In this document: positions 24,601-36,600 of the stretch, in pieces | Numbering within the stretch: the stretch's first letter is position 1 | Layout: each line of letters opens with the position of its first letter | From: Anodontia alba | Taxonomy: Eukaryota > Mollusca > Bivalvia > Lucinida > Lucinidae | Direction: 5' to 3' | DNA length: 64,000 bases | Assembly: GCA_964016985.1 (NCBI GenBank) | Contig: OZ024828.1 | Span: 89,148,399 to 89,212,398 of the forward strand | The notes under the pieces: model-generated | Database searches by the model: none | What the model was told of the DNA's origin: nothing | Seen by the model: the letters and a program-made list of their open reading frames with translations, nothing else | Program-made: the position numbers and the translations under genes

Positions 24601-27600
24601 AACACTGAATTCTGGTTCTGGATTTACCTTTATCCAGACTACAGATGGAACTACAGCAGCAGGCAACCAGCAAGGGTTAGTTGGAAACTCTCAGTTTTAT
24701 TCCTTGGCCACTGATTTACCAGGGGAGACAACAACTGCAGCTCCACAGACTGGTTCTCAGACAGAATATGCCTATTCTGTTGTTAAAAAACCAGGAAACA
24801 GAACAGATGTAAATCTGTACAGCACGGTGGATCAGTCCAAAACTTCTCACACCAGTCAGAATGGGAAAGCTTCTTCAGATGCAATGTATGAATCTGTTCT
24901 TTTCAAAGACCCTGCACAACAAGAAAACATAAAGGTAGATAGCCATAAATTGTCTGCTAAACGAAATAAAATATCTGTGTAATAAGTGAGTTTGGAGTTC
25001 TGAAATGTGTGTGCTAAGAATCAGATTTTTGCTTTGACAGGTCAGAAGTCATTGATGCCAAAATGCCATTTGGAGAAATAGTGTGACACAAAATTATTAC
25101 TTTATTTGGGCTGGGTCATGCAAAAAGTTGTCTTCGGCCATATGCAAACAGTGAAGGCCCAGATCAGCTTGTGTGTTTGCTCAGTCTGATCAGGGCCTTC
25201 ACTCTCTGCTAACTGAATTATTGGATACTATAGACTGTATGAATGGAGAGCAAAAACCTCTGACTTTTGAGCTATGGCCCAATCGGGAATTCCAAATTTG
25301 CTTATTACAGTGCTGTTGAACTATATAAGCACTTACATAGTTTTTGTGTTGTCAGTCACAACAGAAGCAGACATCATTCTAAAGTATTTTTATGCCACCA
25401 CCGGGAAGTGGAGGAGGCATATAGTTTTACCCTCAGTCATACGTACCTCCCTCTGTTTGTGCATCCATCCATCCATCCATCCATCCCATTGATCCATCCA
25501 TCTGTCACACTTTATAGTACTGTTCATGCCTCCGCAACTCTTCATGCAGTTTTCAATGTAACGGTTTGAAACTTGCACCATAGTAAGCATATAGACTGAG
25601 CATGTGAATAAAGGTCAAAGAACTCTGATCAAATTATTAGCAATAGAGTTATGTTAATTTGATTTACTTAGAAGTCTTGCCTAATACACATGGCATAGTA
25701 GGGTTTGTGTCTCCACATAGTTTTCAAACTAATGTTTGAAACTTGCAGTAAAGTAAGAATATAGGCTGGGCATGAGCTTAAAATTCACAGAACTGATCAA
25801 ACTTTAACTGCTAGAGTTACATACCCTAGATTTACCTAGAAATTTTGCCTTATACAAACGACATAGTAGGATTTGTGTCTCCACAACCTCTACAGTGTTC
25901 AAGCCAAGGATTTGAAACTTGCAGCAGAGTGAGACTATACGCTGGACATATGCATAAAGGTCACAGAAGTCTATAGATTTATTATTGCTAGCATTACATC
26001 CTGGATTTACTTTGAAATTTTGCCATACTCATGGCATAATAGGTACCTTGTCTACTCAACTTCTACAGTTTTCAAGCTAATGATTTGAAACTTACAGCAA
26101 AGTAATAATATAGACAGGACATAAAGCACAGAACTTTGGTCAATCTTTTATTGCTATAGTTACACACCCTTCATTTACTTAGAAATTTGCCATATTTATA
26201 TTGCATAGCAGACTTCATGTTTCTGCAACTTCTACAGCTTTCATGATTGTGATTTGAAACTTTCACTACACAAAAGGTATCAGTTTAGCATATGCATGCC
26301 TGTAAGAAAACTCTGATCAAACTATTATTGCAAGAATTACATGCCCTTGAATTATTTAATCTGTTATGCCAGAGCCTGTTCAAATTATCAGGACTTCATG
26401 GAGCATGGGAAAGTGCTCACTACAAAGTTGTTGAGCCAGGGGTATCAAAAAACCAAACTGGTAGCAACACAAGAAGTTCTATGGGAGACATCATGATCTG
26501 GTCAATCCCTACAATGTGGCAGTTTCCAGAATTGTTTCTGATGTTTTTGCCAGTGACACGCCATAAGTAGACTTCCCAAATCCCGGACATACGCTTCTAC
26601 CGATATTTCCTTTGTTCAGGCCTATGGGCATGGTGGGCGAAGCTTGCTTACCAAGTAATGCTTACTGTCCGTGGACGCCTGATTACACCCTTTATTCTGG
26701 GGTCCATGTCTGTTGGTCTGAACATTCTGATTCGTCTTTCGTTTACGGGTTTATGAGTTTAGATTATGGCTTAGGTACCACGACCGCAACTACTTAGTAA
26801 TTATGCCTTACAAACAATGTTCTTGGAGAGTACTGTGTCTGCAACTCCTGGAACAGATTTCAAGGTCATATTCAGAAACTTACACCATGGCAAGAATGCA
26901 TGGTGGGCATGGGCATGAAGCCCACGAGTCTGAAAAGGGTCAAATGATAAATCTACAAAGCCAAACTGGCAGTAGTACATGTCTTGTGTGTGCAACTTCT
27001 ATAGAGGTTAACTGAAGATGTGTATGTGGTTTGGACATAATCCTCAGAATATTTTTTATTACTTTTTTCATGTGTGAACTTAGTCATTTTTAGCTGGTCT
27101 AAACAAAGTTCAGTAAGAGCTAATCTTCTACCCCCAGTGATTCAAGACATGACTTCAGATGAGCTATCCTGTCCAATGACAGGTCTTATTTGCCTCAATA
27201 GTACCCCTAGAGTGGGTGTCCTGTTTGCACAACTCCTATAGGTTTTAACCAATCTGTTCGAAACTTTGCAGGCATTTTTACATGGTCTGAGGATGTGCAT
27301 CTGATTTGGACATAAACCTCAGATTAATTTTTGCCACTTCTTTTTACATTGTGAATTTAGTCATTTTTGCCTCAGTAGTATATATAGAGTATGTTTTGTT
27401 GACCTGGTTATTTGTGGAAGATTTTTAAAAGGTGGGGATATAAATTCTCTTAATTTGTTTTTTTACGAAAACCCAAGGGAAATAACTCTAACATGAAAAT
27501 ATTTACATATCTGCTTGTTGAGACCACCCTTAAATGAAAGATTTGCTCCCTCTGTGAGGTCCCTCCTAACTATGGGATACACCCTCTGGGTACTCATTTG

Positions 27601-30600
27601 AAGTACCTCACTGAGGTGCTTCTAATGAGTACCCACAATAGGTTTTTTGGAAAAATAAGAATATTATTGCTATGTTAAGGCATAATCATAAGAGATTAAT
27701 CAAGTCTGATTGGAATACTCTGTAAAATGAAACTCCCAAGTATTTGTTTCTTTGTGTTTCAGAATGAGGCCCCGACTTTACCACACAGAGGCTATCTAGA
27801 GCCTGAACCAAACAACCAGGATACTGACAAAGGTTTGTTAAGATTGTTGCTTTCAATTACTTCCTTGAATTCTTGAAACTGATAAAGGTTTGTTAAGATC
27901 ATTGCCTTCAATTGTTTTTCTTGAATTCTTGAAACTGACAAAGGTCTGTTGAGATCATTGCCTGCAATAAGTTCCTTGAGTTCTTAAAACTGACAAAGGT
28001 TTGTTGAGATTGTTACCTTCAATTATTTCCTTGAATTCTTGAAACTGATAAAGGTTTGTTGAGGTTATTGCCGTCTTTTATTTCCTTGAATTCTTGAAAC
28101 TGATAAAGGTTTGTTGAGGTTATTGCCGTCTTTTATTTCCTTGAATTCTTGAAACTGACAGAGGTTTATTAAGATCATTGCCTTCAGATATTTCCTTGAA
28201 CTCTTGAAATGGAAAAATGTTTGTTAAGGTTGTTGCGTCAATTATTTCCTTGAGTTCTTGAAACTGAAAAATGTTTGTTGAGGTTGTTGCCTTCAGTTAT
28301 TTCCTTGAACTCTTGAAACAGAAAAAGGTTTGTTAAGGTTGTTGCCTTCAATTTTTTCCTGGAATTCTTGTAACAGAAAAATATATGTTAAGGTTGTTGC
28401 CTTCACTTATTTCCTTGTATTCTTGAAACTGACAAAAGTTTGTTAAAGATGTTGCCTTCAATCATTTTCTTGAAATTGACAAAGGTTTGTTAATATTCTT
28501 GCCTTCAATTATTTCTTTGAATTCTTGAAACTGACAAAGGTTTGTTAAGAGCATTGAATTCATGAAATTGACAAAGGTTTACTAAGGTTGTTGCCTTCAA
28601 TTATTTCCTTGTACTCTTGAAACTGATAAAGGTTCGTTAAGAGCATTGCCTTCAATTACTTTCTCAAATTTTTGAAACTGAGAAAGGTGTGTGAATATTG
28701 TTGCCTTCAATTATTTCCTTGAATTCTTAAAATCTGACAAAGGTTTGTTAAGATTGTTACCTTCAGTTATTTCCTTGAATTCTTGAAACTGACAAAGGTT
28801 TTTAAGGCTGTTGCTGTCATTTATTGCCTTGAATTTTTTAAATTAACAAAGGTTTGTTAAGGTTGTTGCCTTCAATTATTTTCTTGAATTCTTGAAACTG
28901 ACAAAGGTTTGTTAAGATTCTTGCCTTCAATTATTTCCTTGAATTCTTGAAACTGACAAAGGTTTGTTGTTTCCTTCAATTATGTCCTTGAATTCTTGAA
29001 ACTGACAAAGGTTTGTTGTTGTTGGATTCAATTATTTCCTTGGATTCTTGAAAATGACAAAGGTTTGTTAAGATCATTGCCTTCCATTATGAGGGTCCTG
29101 CAAAAAGTTCTGTCACTAATAGGCTTCCTTAGTTTTATCCCAGGTATATTTAAAAATGCTTCACTGCACTTGAATGGTGTGTTGAATAGCTAATGATACC
29201 CGTTTATTTCGTGCAAATTGCTTTCCAACTGACCGAGTTATTTCAAACTGAAATAGATGCAGTCATATACACTGACCAATTTACTTGTTACATTGGAACA
29301 TGGACCAGAAGACTGAAATTTGTAGCTATATTAAATGTCACATTAGGCTTAATATAGATTCAAAGCGGATATTTAATGAATTGTGTGGTATATATGGTTT
29401 CTGAAAAAGTGAAAGTTTTAAACCGTCCACCTTATTCACCTGACCTGAGTCCCTGTTACTTCTTTTTATTTCCAAGGCTTAAGAAAATGCTTTCTGGAAA
29501 TAAGTATATGTCTAGAAGTTCTCTTGGCAGCACTATTTATCAGTGTCTCCAACAGATACCAAAAAGAAGACTATTTATCTGCTTTTCGCGACTGGGTAAA
29601 AAGGTTACAAAAATGTGTTTCAGTAAAGGGGGAATACTTTGAAGGTTTGTAATAAAAATAAGTTTGATAAAAGGTAGCCCTGAAGTAATCAGAACCCAGT
29701 GACAAAACGTTTTGTAGGACCCTCATATTTCCTTGAACTCTTGAAACAGAAAAATGTTTGTTAAGATTGTTGCCTTCAATTATGTCCTTGAATTCTTGAA
29801 ACTGACAAAGGTTTAATAAGATTGTTGCCTGCAGTTGTTTCCTTGAATTCTTGAAATTGACAAAGGTTTGTTAAAGTTGTTGCCTTCAATTATTTTCTTG
29901 AATTCTTGAAACTAAGAAAGGTTAGGTTGTTTCCTTTAATTATTTCCTTGAAATTGACAAAGATTTGTTGTTGTTGCCTTCATTTATTTCCTTGAATTTT
30001 GAAAATGACAAAGGCTTGTTAAGATAATTGCCTCGAATTATTTCCTTGAATTCATGAAACAGAAAAAGGTTTGTTAAGATTATTGCTTTCAATTATTTCC
30101 TTGAATTCTTGAAACTGACAAAGGTTTGTTAAGATTGTTGCCTACCATGGTTTCCTTGAATTCTTGAAAATGACAAAGTTTTGTTAAGATCATTGCCTTC
30201 AATTATTTCCTTAAACTCTTGAAACAGAAAAAGGTTTGTGAAGGTTGTTTCCTTCAATTATTTCCTTGAATTCTTGAAACTGACAAAAGTTTGTTGTTGT
30301 TGCCTTCAATTATTTCCTTAATTCTTGAAAATGACAAAGGTTGTTGCCTTCAATTATATTCTTGAATTCTTGAAACTAACAAAGGTTTGTTAAGATTCAA
30401 TTATTTCCTTGAATTCTTGAAATTGACAAAGATTTGTTAAGGTTGTTTCCTTTAATTATTTCCTTGAATTCTTGAAATTGACAAAGGTTTATTGTTGTTG
30501 CCTTCATTTATTTCCTTGAATTCTTGAAAATGACAAAGGTTTGGGCCTCAGACTCAATGACGGCCTCTTCGTAAAACTTTAACCAGTGGGTTGGGGCTTG

Positions 30601-33600
30601 ATGATATGTGTTTGGCTTGGCCCGCAGTGGTTCAACTATTGGTTTTCATTTACTCTGGCATACAGTAGAATTAGCCATGAGTACTTGTCTTTGTTTATTA
30701 TAGTGATTAATTTGATTTTTATGCTTTTATTTTGATGCATTGACTGAGTTGGGAGCCTTTATGCGAACCAAATTTTTATGTATTTCTGTATTTCAGTGCA
30801 AAAGCTACTCACATTTTTTCAGCAAAAAATATCAGAATATTGTGTATTGAATCCGCTAAAGCAGTTAACAAAATGACCCTTAACAAGCTCCTTAAGCTAA
30901 TGATGCTTTGAACAACTGGACCCAAAGCATCATCATCATAATGATCCAGGTTGCAGACACAAATTCACATACTTACTGACAAACAGTGCATATCTAGATC
31001 AGCTGGCTTCTTTGAGAAGCCAACTGATCTAAATCTACACTGTTTGCAAAGGTACGGCATAACCTGGTTCATCTGGACAAGGGTTAAGATTAACCCCACT
31101 TTGAGAAGACATTCATGTATAAAAGAAGTGAATTTATTTCTGCTGGAGTGATCTCCCTTTGAAAAAGGAGGTATATACTTTTGTTTAGGTCTATACAACA
31201 AAATATATGTAGATAGATCTGTGCCTTCCTAGACAGTATATGGCATAAGGGCCCATTCCTAGTTATCTACATCAAAACAGGACTTGAATTTGTCATTTGA
31301 CCAGTTATGGTAAATATCCCACAACTTCAGAGGCAATGTCTCAATATGACTAAAATGCTGTTGACTAGACTTCAAATGTCAACTTAAACAAAAAAAAAAA
31401 AAAAAAAAATACAAAAAAAATCCCAATTAATCTGTGCCAGTATTTTTCTTATTAAAAATTGAAGTACATGTTAGAATTGCCTGATCAAGGTAGTTTTAAT
31501 GAGTACCATAGACATGGTGAAATAAGAATAATATTGACAAAAAAGCATTTTCTTATTTCTCCACAAAAACGTATGTTGTGGGAAATCATTAGAAGTGCCT
31601 CAACGAGGCACTTCTAATGAGTACCCACAACATAAGTTTTCATTTAGAAATAAAAAAGTATCAGTTCTTAATGGTTATCCAGAACTATGTTGATACCTTT
31701 TGAAGAAAAAAAAAACTCTTATGTTGTGTTTTATTTCTTGATTTCTACAGGGGCAGAAGATATAAACCAGAAAAAGAAGAGTCAGTTGATTAGTGGCATC
31801 AGAACCTTGGTATGTTTTCTTGTCAGTTTTTTTCTTCTGTTTTTGGATATACCAAGTAAAAGTATATAAATAGTTCTCCTTCATATATTTCATAAGTAAG
31901 GTTCATAGAAAATGTGGTTTTCATTAGTAAAATTTCATAGAAAATGTGATTTTCATAAGTAAGATTCATAGAAAATGTGATTTTCACAAGCAAGATTCAT
32001 TGAAAATGTGATTTTCACAAGCAAGATTCATAGAAAATGTGATTTTCATCAGTTGAAAACTAGTACACCATAATCTCTTTATAAAATTATTGCTGGTATC
32101 CAAAGCAACAACCACATTAGCTAACCAACTGTGTTGTATCGAAATAAAAAACATACAGATTATATAGAAATATAACCATAAATGGTCATTTTTATACCCC
32201 CGCATCGGATGATGCCAGGGGCATATAGTTTTTCGGTTTTCTGTATGTGGGTACGTGCGTATGAATTTACATCCATCTGTACAAATGTGTGTACATACGT
32301 ATGTACATACGTACGTGATCCTGTTAGACACAGGTTAAGGCATTTGTACCAGGTAGAATTTTGCAGTTTTATAGTCAGGTACCCCACAGCGGGGGCATCC
32401 CTGTACTGTGGACACATTTCTAGTTTTTTCTATATAATCTATACACTTTTGTTTAAATATAACAGTTTTTGGAGTCCATCTTTAAACTCTTTTATCCGAA
32501 ATAAAAGCAAAAAAAAAAAAAAAATGCCTACCTACTATCTACTGACCCAAATTGTAATTGGGTATGAAATTGGAAACAGACATTTTTTTATAATCTAACA
32601 TACATACCATAGTTGCAAACATGCAGTTTGATTTTAGTGTGTGTTATTAATATATTTGTTGTTTTTATTTTTTTAACAGTTTGGTAAACAAACACGTGAG
32701 TACTTTTATACAGTATTTTGACCCTGCACTGTGTAAAAAAAAAGCACATGATGACATATGCAAACTTCCATATAGAGACCTAGGACAGTTACACACCTAA
32801 ACACAGTCTGATTAGTGTGTGTCTGGCTTGGTGGCACAGTCGGATGCATGTCCAACTGGTGATCAGGAGGTTGAGAGTTTGATCCCCGAAATATTTTCTA
32901 CAGTCATTCTCTTCATCCACTGATTCAAGAAGGGCAGTTATCAGTTTCTAGCACAAGAATGTGCACAAATACATGTACTGGTTAAATGCTGACAGGACTA
33001 AGCCTCCTCAGGAAAAGTGTGGTTAGGTAAATTTACCTGCTTGAAATGACCTTAACAGTGCTTACAGGGCTGTTAAGCTCCAAAACCAACCAATCAGCTG
33101 ATCAGGATTTGTTCTGTTTGCTAATATATTCAGTTGTAGTGGTGTATATAATGCAAAGATTTAGACAAGACTGTAAGTGTGTTTGTTTAACTGGGTTTTG
33201 TCTGTTTGTGCCATCTTGTGTAATGAGGGGACTGGATACACTTGATAGATTTTCTGCCCCTTTTTACAAGGGAGACAGGTTTTGTGACCTGTTAGCTTTT
33301 ATGCACAATAATCCCCTTCTAAAAAAGGGTCTACTCTGAAAGGAAAGAATTTGCTCTCAAGCAAATTCTTTCCTTTTAGGGTAGACCCCTTTCAAGAGGC
33401 GTGCATGTGTATTGGTGGTGGGGGGTGGGGTGGGGTGGTGTCAGACAATTTTGACTATTTTTTTCTCCCTTGATAGTGAATCAGTTCCTTTTAAATAAAT
33501 AAGTTTAGCAACATATCATATTCTTTCTAATGGTGTTCTTAAGGGTATTACATTTATCAGAGAGGAAGCATCATGGTGGCAGAGTGGTAAGTGCTCCTGA

Positions 33601-36600
33601 GTTTGGATCAAGAAATCCTAGTCTAAATCATGCTGTAGCCTGAATTCAGCTTATAACTGACTGTATGGAATTTCACTGCACAGAGCCTTTCATTTTCATC
33701 ATCCCATCATCTCTATATGACTTAGATAATGTTGAAAGGGGCGTAAAGCACCAAATCATCACCAATATTTAGCAGAGAAAAACATTGTTAGAATCAAGTA
33801 TTTAAAACAAAATTGAAATCTATGAGGTATGATCAAGAAGTTCTTGGCAAGACCTAAAATGAATAAATTGAAATGAAACCCCAGTCAGTTGATAATTTTA
33901 TCCTATTTTAACATCTTTGGTATAAAGAATAAAATTTAAAAGCTATTGATTTCAGTAGGAATTTCATCAAACAGAGGAAGGGTGTGTTAAACTGAGAAAA
34001 TGGACAAAGCTAAAGTTAGAGCAGTCATAGAGTGCTTCTGTAAAAAGGGCATGTCTCTGAAGGAAATTCATAACAACTTCATTAAATCTCTTAGGGATGA
34101 GTCGCCTTCTTACAGCATGGTGAAGAAATGGGATGCCGAATTTAGGAGAGGGAGGGAAAGCATGGAGGATTACTAATGGTCTGGGCACCCTAAAGAGGCT
34201 ACTATAGACCAAAATGTTGAGCTTGTCTGATCATGTGTGACAGTAGAAAAAGCCTGTGTGATATACCGTATTTACCATATGTATTCGGACAGACAGGCCT
34301 GAGCAAACAGTATAGACCCAGATGAGACGCCGCAGAACGCGGCGTCTCATCTGGATCTACACTGTTTGCCACTCATCCAGCAATTTTTAGACACAACATC
34401 GGGTAGTGAATTGCACTGGTTCAAATTTTAGAACATATATGGCAAGGAGTTGAGGTGTCCGAATACTTAGGGTAAATACGGTAGCTAGACAAATAAGCGT
34501 AAGTTTTGGGGCAGTTCAGTCTATCTTGACCTATATCTTAGGGATGTCCAAGGTCTCAGCTAGGTGGGTCACCAGAATGTTGACAAAATATCAGAAGAAG
34601 AGTAATTTCTAAGTATCTTCTGGCTCTCTATGAAGATGACCCTGAGGAATTTATGCATTAAGTTGTTACCCAAGATGAGACTTGGGTCAATCACTTTGAT
34701 CCTGAGGCCAAAAAGCAGAGTATGCAATTTAGGAGAGGGAGGGAAAGCATGGAGGATCACTAATGCACCCTGGCTCAACCCTCCTAAGAAATTTAAGAGA
34801 GTTTCTTCAATAGGCAAGGTGATGGCCTCTATCTTTTGGGATAATCAGATCGTTATCATGGTTGATTATCTTGAAGAAGTTCTCACGATAAATGGTGCAT
34901 ATTATGCAGAAGAACCAAGGCGGCTGCATCAGGAGATTGTGAAGACAAAAAAGAGGAAAGTTGACTTGAGGTGTTCTGCTCTTGCAAGATAATGCACCAT
35001 CCCACACTTCTCAAGTTGCTATGGCTGTTGCGACTAAATGCCCTTTTGAGGTCCTTCCTCTTCCCCTGTATTCTCCAGATTTAGCCCCTATGGACTTCTG
35101 TCTGTTTCCAAATCTTAAAACAAAAAAATTGTGATAGCAGGAATTTCGGAAGCAATGAAGGGGTCATAGATACTGTTGATGAGTACTTGGCGGACCAGGA
35201 AGAAGGCTTCTATTTTAAAGGGATAAGCAGATTGGAACAGTGTTGGAGAAAGTACATCAAGGCAAAGGGAGATTATATTGATACTGAGAAATAATGGCAC
35301 TATTTTTGCTCTTGGTCATTACCAAAGGGCAAAGTACAGGGGCCGAGAATTTTTTAATCATCTCTCATATATATACTGTAGCAGTACAAATAATTTCACC
35401 TGTTGTTTGATTTGGATGTATTGGTTTATTCCCTAAAAACAAAAAAAGAATACTGAAAACAGAGGCGTATTTGGTGTCAATTCTGGGTATTCTTTTTTTT
35501 TTTTACTTCTTCATAAACTCATTTGTTGTAGGTATTCATTAATAGTGCTTTGGTGAGGCACTTCTAATGAGTATCCTCAACATATGCTTTTATGGAGACA
35601 TAGCGAAAAGTATCCCAGAATTCTAGCCAAACACTCGTCCATATCAGCTCCTGTGTGAACAGTTGAAGGTACTCATAGGGGGTGGTCAGGTGTGGTGAAG
35701 GTGTCGTGTATCTTATGTCACCGGGGCATCCAACTAATATTGGCTAACAGTTGGGCAAGGCCTGCTATCCTTGTAGCAGGTAAAGTTAGAGGGGGATTTC
35801 TTCTGTTTCTTCACTTTCTTTCCTGTTCCTCTTTTTTCTCTGTCCCTCTCTTACATCTCCACTACTATCCCTTTATCTCTTCTTCCTTTCTCTGGGAGAT
35901 GACACAAAATGACCCACAAAGGTTGACATGTTGTCAAACCCCAACACAATCAAAAGTAATCATAGTATTTAGCAGCTAAGTTTTAGCTTTTCATTACATT
36001 TTGAATTATTTTCACTGCTTGCTATATTGAGCCTTTTATTGAAATTGGTTATCTGCTATTAACAAGAAAACATGCAGACTGAACATGTGGTATTAGTGTG
36101 GAAAAAGTTTATGTGGTTAACCCATATTAGACTGAATAAACTCCCCTATACTATATTTTGGAAAAGTCCAATTTCAGTTTTAGGTATGTCAGGCTATATG
36201 TGATATAGATATTCCTAGAGAGAAATGGCAAACAGTGCAGACCCTGATTAGATGCCACATTCTACAGTGTCTGATCAGGGTCTGCAGTATTTGCCAATTA
36301 CCCTTTTTGGGGGTCTCTAGACCAAAATGGATTAAATTACAGAATGTACTGTACTTATCATATTTACCCCATGTGCAGAATAGCAAAGCAATTAGACTAG
36401 ATTGAGTCATAACTCTACATAAGATGCTATTTATTAACCCAAAATACATGTATTGATATTTTTCTTGTTTCTGCATCAAAAGATATGTTGTGGATACTCA
36501 TTAGAAATCCCAGTGTGAGGTGAGTACCTACGACATATGTTTTCATGGAGAAACATGAGAAAATAATTCCTGGAATTATTGGAAGCTATGCTGCATAGAT

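Noticed and set aside
27823..30545. CRISPR-like or satellite array
   Set aside because: Units are contiguous without spacers and vary gradually; the genome is eukaryotic and the first unit is exon-derived.
32280..32320. GTACATACGTATGTAC palindromes as a regulatory site
   Set aside because: They are a short tandem repeat within a pearl-like element, with no link to a gene start.
33827..35330. Terminal inverted repeats of the mariner at 33995-35293
   Set aside because: GTATGATCAAGAAGTTCTTG at 33829 and sequence near 35310 match only weakly when inverted, so I did not fix the element ends.
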